From a candidate division CSSED10-310 bacterium (GTDB lineage: Bacteria > CSSED10-310 > JAFGDC01): a DNA stretch of 16,422 nt. The notes under the pieces are model-generated. The model ran no database searches. It saw nothing but the letters and a program-made list of their open reading frames with translations, and was not told the origin of the DNA. The DNA lies in NCBI GenBank assembly GCA_016932295.1, contig JAFGDC010000539.1, positions 1-16,422 of the forward strand. The letters run 5' to 3'. Of this stretch, positions 14,268-16,422 are shown one piece after another (the first letter of the stretch is position 1; each line of letters begins with the position of its first letter). The translations under genes and the position numbers were made by a program.

Positions 14268-15845
14268 TCACCCCTTCAGTATCTCTCGATTCTTCCGAAA
14301 TCCAACGGGTGGCGTTTTAAAACTCGTGACGAGACGGTGCAGCATGGTCAGAGACAACCACAGGATATATGGTGTGCAACAAAAACGCATTCGGTTGCCC
14401 TCCATTCCGTCGGTCAGGCAGGGCACCGTCAAGACCCACCCAATGGTGAGCCAGGCGAGCAGCGCAAGGTAGTCGATCACACCGCCGGTGCGCCGGAGCC
14501 GTCGCAAGGTCGTAACGAACGAGATCAACATGAGAAGCGGAAAGACCAGGACACCGAACAGGGTTATCCGATTCGGATCGTCTGCCTCGAATTCGAGCGG
14601 CACCACGATACCGCCACACAGACGGCGGCAGGCGCTGATCAACGGCCGGATGTCAGCAAACAACAGCCGGCGATGCATTCCGGCATAACCGGCATGGAGC
14701 CGGGTTGATGGTCCCCGAATGCCGCCATAGTAGGGGTGTGTATAGGTCGCCCTGGTCCAGCGGAAATAATTTACCACTCCGCTCCGCAGCCATGCCCCTG
14801 GATTGGTAATAAGCCAGCCCAGGGCACGCCGGGCCAGTTCCCGGTCCGTGGTCAGGAAAAGGTAGTGATTCCAATTGCGGGTACCGTTTGATTTCAACGG
14901 CGACGCGATCACTTCCAATGCGGTGTCTCCATGCCGCCGGGCGAACCGTTCCAGGGCGCTCCTCGTGATCTCATCAACAGTGCCGTCAACCAGGTACGCC
15001 TCCAACACTTCGGAGCGCTCCGGAGTGCTGCGGCTGAGATTGAATCCACTCCAACTGGTCATGATGAACCGGTCGAACAGGAGCAGGTTTTTCATCGGCC
15101 AGAGGCACAAAATCAGGACCAGGCAGCCAGTCAGCACGGCCATGCGCCGCCATGACGGAACGGAAGCGCTCCGCCCCAGGGCGCGCACCCCTGCGCAGAG
15201 CAGCATGAAGTAGAGCAGCGCCCAGAGGGGATGGAAAAGCGTTCGCGTCAGGCAAACGGAAACAAGGCATGCCGCAACCAGCGCCAGAGAACCGGTGGAT
15301 CGGACCGACAAGGCGATGGCGGATGCTTTCAGTAAAGCCAGTAACAGTACGAGGAGGATGAAGGGATAAAAATACAGGTGCATGAAGAAATGAAATCCCG
15401 GATCAGCCAGGAGGATGATCACCGCTGCCAGCGCCCAGTTTCGTGAGCCGGTGCTGCAAAAGACCAATTGATACACAAGCAACGCCGCGAACAGACCAGC
15501 GGTCATGAATACCACCATGAGAAGGCGCTCGGGGGTGGTCGAGAGAAGGTTGGACAGGTGCAGGATCAGCCCCAACACTCCGTTGAGAACCGGCGGTTGC
15601 GAGTGGGAAAGGAGCAATGCCCGAACGGGCCAGAGGAACAACACCCGCGGATCCAGCAACTGGTAATATCGCCAGGCTATGCGCACTGCCGCCGGCTGGT
15701 AGCCGAGAACATGAAAGATCAGTAATGACGCTGCGTACACGGACAGGACACCCATTCCCGGACGGCGAAATAAACCACCGCTTTTCAGTCGCCTGATCAC
15801 CGCCGACCGCCTGCCCGAGTGCTGTGCGTCGTCTTTTTCGATCAT
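14268..15845 (-). CDS. Multi-span membrane protein, GT-C (family 39-like) glycosyltransferase candidate
   Basis: The protein has 525 residues with about ten hydrophobic segments. Its layout is that of a GT-C glycosyltransferase: an early membrane helix (VLSVYAASLLIFHVLGYQPA), a loop with RYYQLLDPRVLFLWP and HSQPPVLNGVLGLILHLSN, many membrane helices, then a large soluble loop in the middle (about residues 260-400) and more helices. Such enzymes transfer sugars from polyprenyl-phosphate donors to glycans or proteins on the outer face of the inner membrane. I see no motif that fixes donor or acceptor, and the classic acidic pair of the first loop is only partly recognisable, so activity is unproven. 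ATG 15845 is used because a good -10 box ends six bases upstream; no Shine-Dalgarno is present. The frame is open to a GTG at 15929. A stop of a short upstream frame overlaps this ATG as ATGA. Confidence 0.6.
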   Translation of the reverse strand: MIEKDDAQHSGRRSAVIRRLKSGGLFRRPGMGVLSVYAASLLIFHVLGYQPAAVRIAWRYYQLLDPRVLFLWPVRALLLSHSQPPVLNGVLGLILHLSNLLSTTPERLLMVVFMTAGLFAALLVYQLVFCSTGSRNWALAAVIILLADPGFHFFMHLYFYPFILLVLLLALLKASAIALSVRSTGSLALVAACLVSVCLTRTLFHPLWALLYFMLLCAGVRALGRSASVPSWRRMAVLTGCLVLILCLWPMKNLLLFDRFIMTSWSGFNLSRSTPERSEVLEAYLVDGTVDEITRSALERFARRHGDTALEVIASPLKSNGTRNWNHYLFLTTDRELARRALGWLITNPGAWLRSGVVNYFRWTRATYTHPYYGGIRGPSTRLHAGYAGMHRRLLFADIRPLISACRRLCGGIVVPLEFEADDPNRITLFGVLVFPLLMLISFVTTLRRLRRTGGVIDYLALLAWLTIGWVLTVPCLTDGMEGNRMRFCCTPYILWLSLTMLHRLVTSFKTPPVGFRKNREILKG

Positions 15846-15851
15846 GAGGAA

Positions 15852-15880
15852 AGTATAGGTGAGGCGACAGAACCAGGCAA
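15852..15880 (-). promoter_or_regulatory. Predicted promoter of the GT-C-like gene, possibly leaderless
   Basis: On the minus strand TTGCCT (15880-15875) and TATACT (15857-15852) are separated by 17 bases. The -10 matches at 5 of 6 positions. Only six bases (TTCCTC) separate it from the ATG at 15845, so transcription would start at or within the start codon. This fits the absence of a Shine-Dalgarno sequence. Confidence 0.5.
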
Positions 15881-16090
15881 CCTCGGAACGACACATCTCG
15901 ACATGATACGCCGGGCGCCACGGCAACACTCACCAGTCGGCGGCGGATACGGCACGACGGGCTCGCGGTGAATCCCGGGAATCCTCAAACCAGAATTCAC
16001 ATTGTTCCCAGCGTATTCCCAGATCCCCGCCACATGTATTTTCATCATATGTGACCTTCCCGCCATTCCTTGCTGCAATGGTGGAAGATG

Positions 16091-16110
16091 CCGCCGGCGG
16101 GTGCCGGCGG
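16091..16110. repeat. GC-rich perfect inverted repeat
   Basis: CCGCCGGC (16091-16098) and GCCGGCGG (16103-16110) form a perfect 8-bp stem with a GGGT loop. There is no T-tract on either side, so I do not call it an intrinsic terminator. It lies between the GT-C-like gene and repeat copy B. Confidence 0.6.
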
Positions 16111-16186
16111 TCAGGTCGTGCTGAATTCACCATTCAGAATCTGCCGTTGACCACTCCGGTGATAGGCAGGCAGGAATTTATTATTC

Positions 16187-16422
16187 TTTGGTTCTGATAT
16201 AAGCGTGAGGTGGATCGGTAGTGAGGAGAGGTTGTCTGACGAAAAGCGCTTTCGCGTGCCTTCAGTGGTGTCTTTATCAGCGCCACTGGAATGGCGGGGG
16301 CGGAGGAAGGACCAATCAGGCCATGCCCGTGGCGTGTTTGGTCAGTCCAGTGGGTTGCCCCGGCACACCAAGGCTGTCGGTTCACTCCCTCATGAGGACA
16401 CCACCTCCTGTCTGCTCACCGC
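16187..16422 (-). repeat. Dispersed repeat, copy B (cut by window end)
   Basis: It matches 324-559 in the same orientation at roughly 92% identity over the 236 bases available; the unit may continue beyond the window. The equivalent inverted repeats are 16240-16244/16250-16254 (CGAAA...TTTCG, perfect), 16281-16286/16291-16296 (CGCCAC...ATGGCG, one T-G wobble on the minus strand) and 16310-16315/16338-16343 (GACCAA...TTGGTC, perfect). One minus frame is open through most of this copy, but copy A has a stop in the same frame and a frameshift. As with copy A, it lies upstream of a minus-strand gene, here the GT-C-like one. Confidence 0.85.

Larger units (their letters stand above)
15846..16186. 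other. Intergenic region upstream of the GT-C-like gene
   Basis: This stretch holds the GT-C gene promoter (15852-15880) and a strong GC-rich hairpin (16091-16110). A 68-codon minus-strand frame from ATG 16048 to 15842 has an acceptable upstream GGGAAGG and a stop overlapping the GT-C start, but its codon use is mixed and I know no homologue. I leave it uncalled. Repeat copy B starts at 16187. Confidence 0.5.

Noticed and set aside
15930..16133. Minus frame of 67 codons ending exactly before the GTG at 15929 of the GT-C frame
   Set aside because: It is simply the same reading frame broken by a TGA; there is no Shine-Dalgarno site and no recognisable family.
16134..16385. Minus-strand frame of about 83 codons within repeat copy B
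   Set aside because: The same frame in copy A has a stop after about 15 codons and a one-base shift, and the substitutions are not biased to silent positions.

Overview
The window looks like a piece of chromosome from a Gram-negative bacterium of moderately high GC content. Supporting signs are two lipoprotein signal peptides, a YafK-type L,D-transpeptidase, good Shine-Dalgarno sites and sigma70-like promoters. I cannot place it in a phylum from sequence alone. The mix of a TGS-domain nucleoside kinase, a TRL lipoprotein, a YidD-TPR fusion and a divergent bacterial glycogen synthase is more typical of little-cultured lineages than of enterics or classical Firmicutes. I found no rRNA, tRNA, CRISPR array, transposase or phage gene.

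Layout. The left edge (1-142, minus) is the start of larC, for nickel-pincer cofactor synthesis. A 767-base intergenic region follows and holds copy A of a 236-base dispersed repeat (324-559). A plus-strand TGS/uridine-kinase-like nucleoside kinase (910-2571) has its own promoter. Facing it is a minus-strand operon, transcribed from a TTGACA-N17-TACGAT promoter at 8412-8440. In transcription order it encodes a secreted protein with two glutamine-amidotransferase-like halves, two MalF/MalG-type sugar permeases, a family 1 sugar-binding lipoprotein, and a NrnA-type DHH nanoRNase/pAp phosphatase. No ATPase is present, so the importer probably borrows a shared MsmX/UgpC-type ATPase encoded elsewhere.

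Upstream of that operon, also on the minus strand, are a YafK-like L,D-transpeptidase and a small TRL-family lipoprotein. The TRL gene is followed by a strong hairpin terminator. Divergent from TRL, a plus-strand pair encodes a signal peptide-YidD-repeat-membrane fusion and a secreted 176-residue protein of unknown function. Convergent with this pair are a minus-strand glycogen/starch synthase (GT5) and, upstream of it, a multi-membrane-span GT-C-type glycosyltransferase-like protein whose promoter suggests a leaderless mRNA. The window ends inside copy B of the dispersed repeat (16187-16422).

How the parts fit: sugar uptake (ABC importer) and glycogen synthesis suggest carbohydrate handling. 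The L,D-transpeptidase, TRL, YidD fusion and GT-C protein are envelope-related. The most unusual items are the repeat pair, whose base differences favour a folded minus-strand RNA, the YidD fusion behind a signal peptide, and the two-domain secreted protein heading the sugar importer operon.
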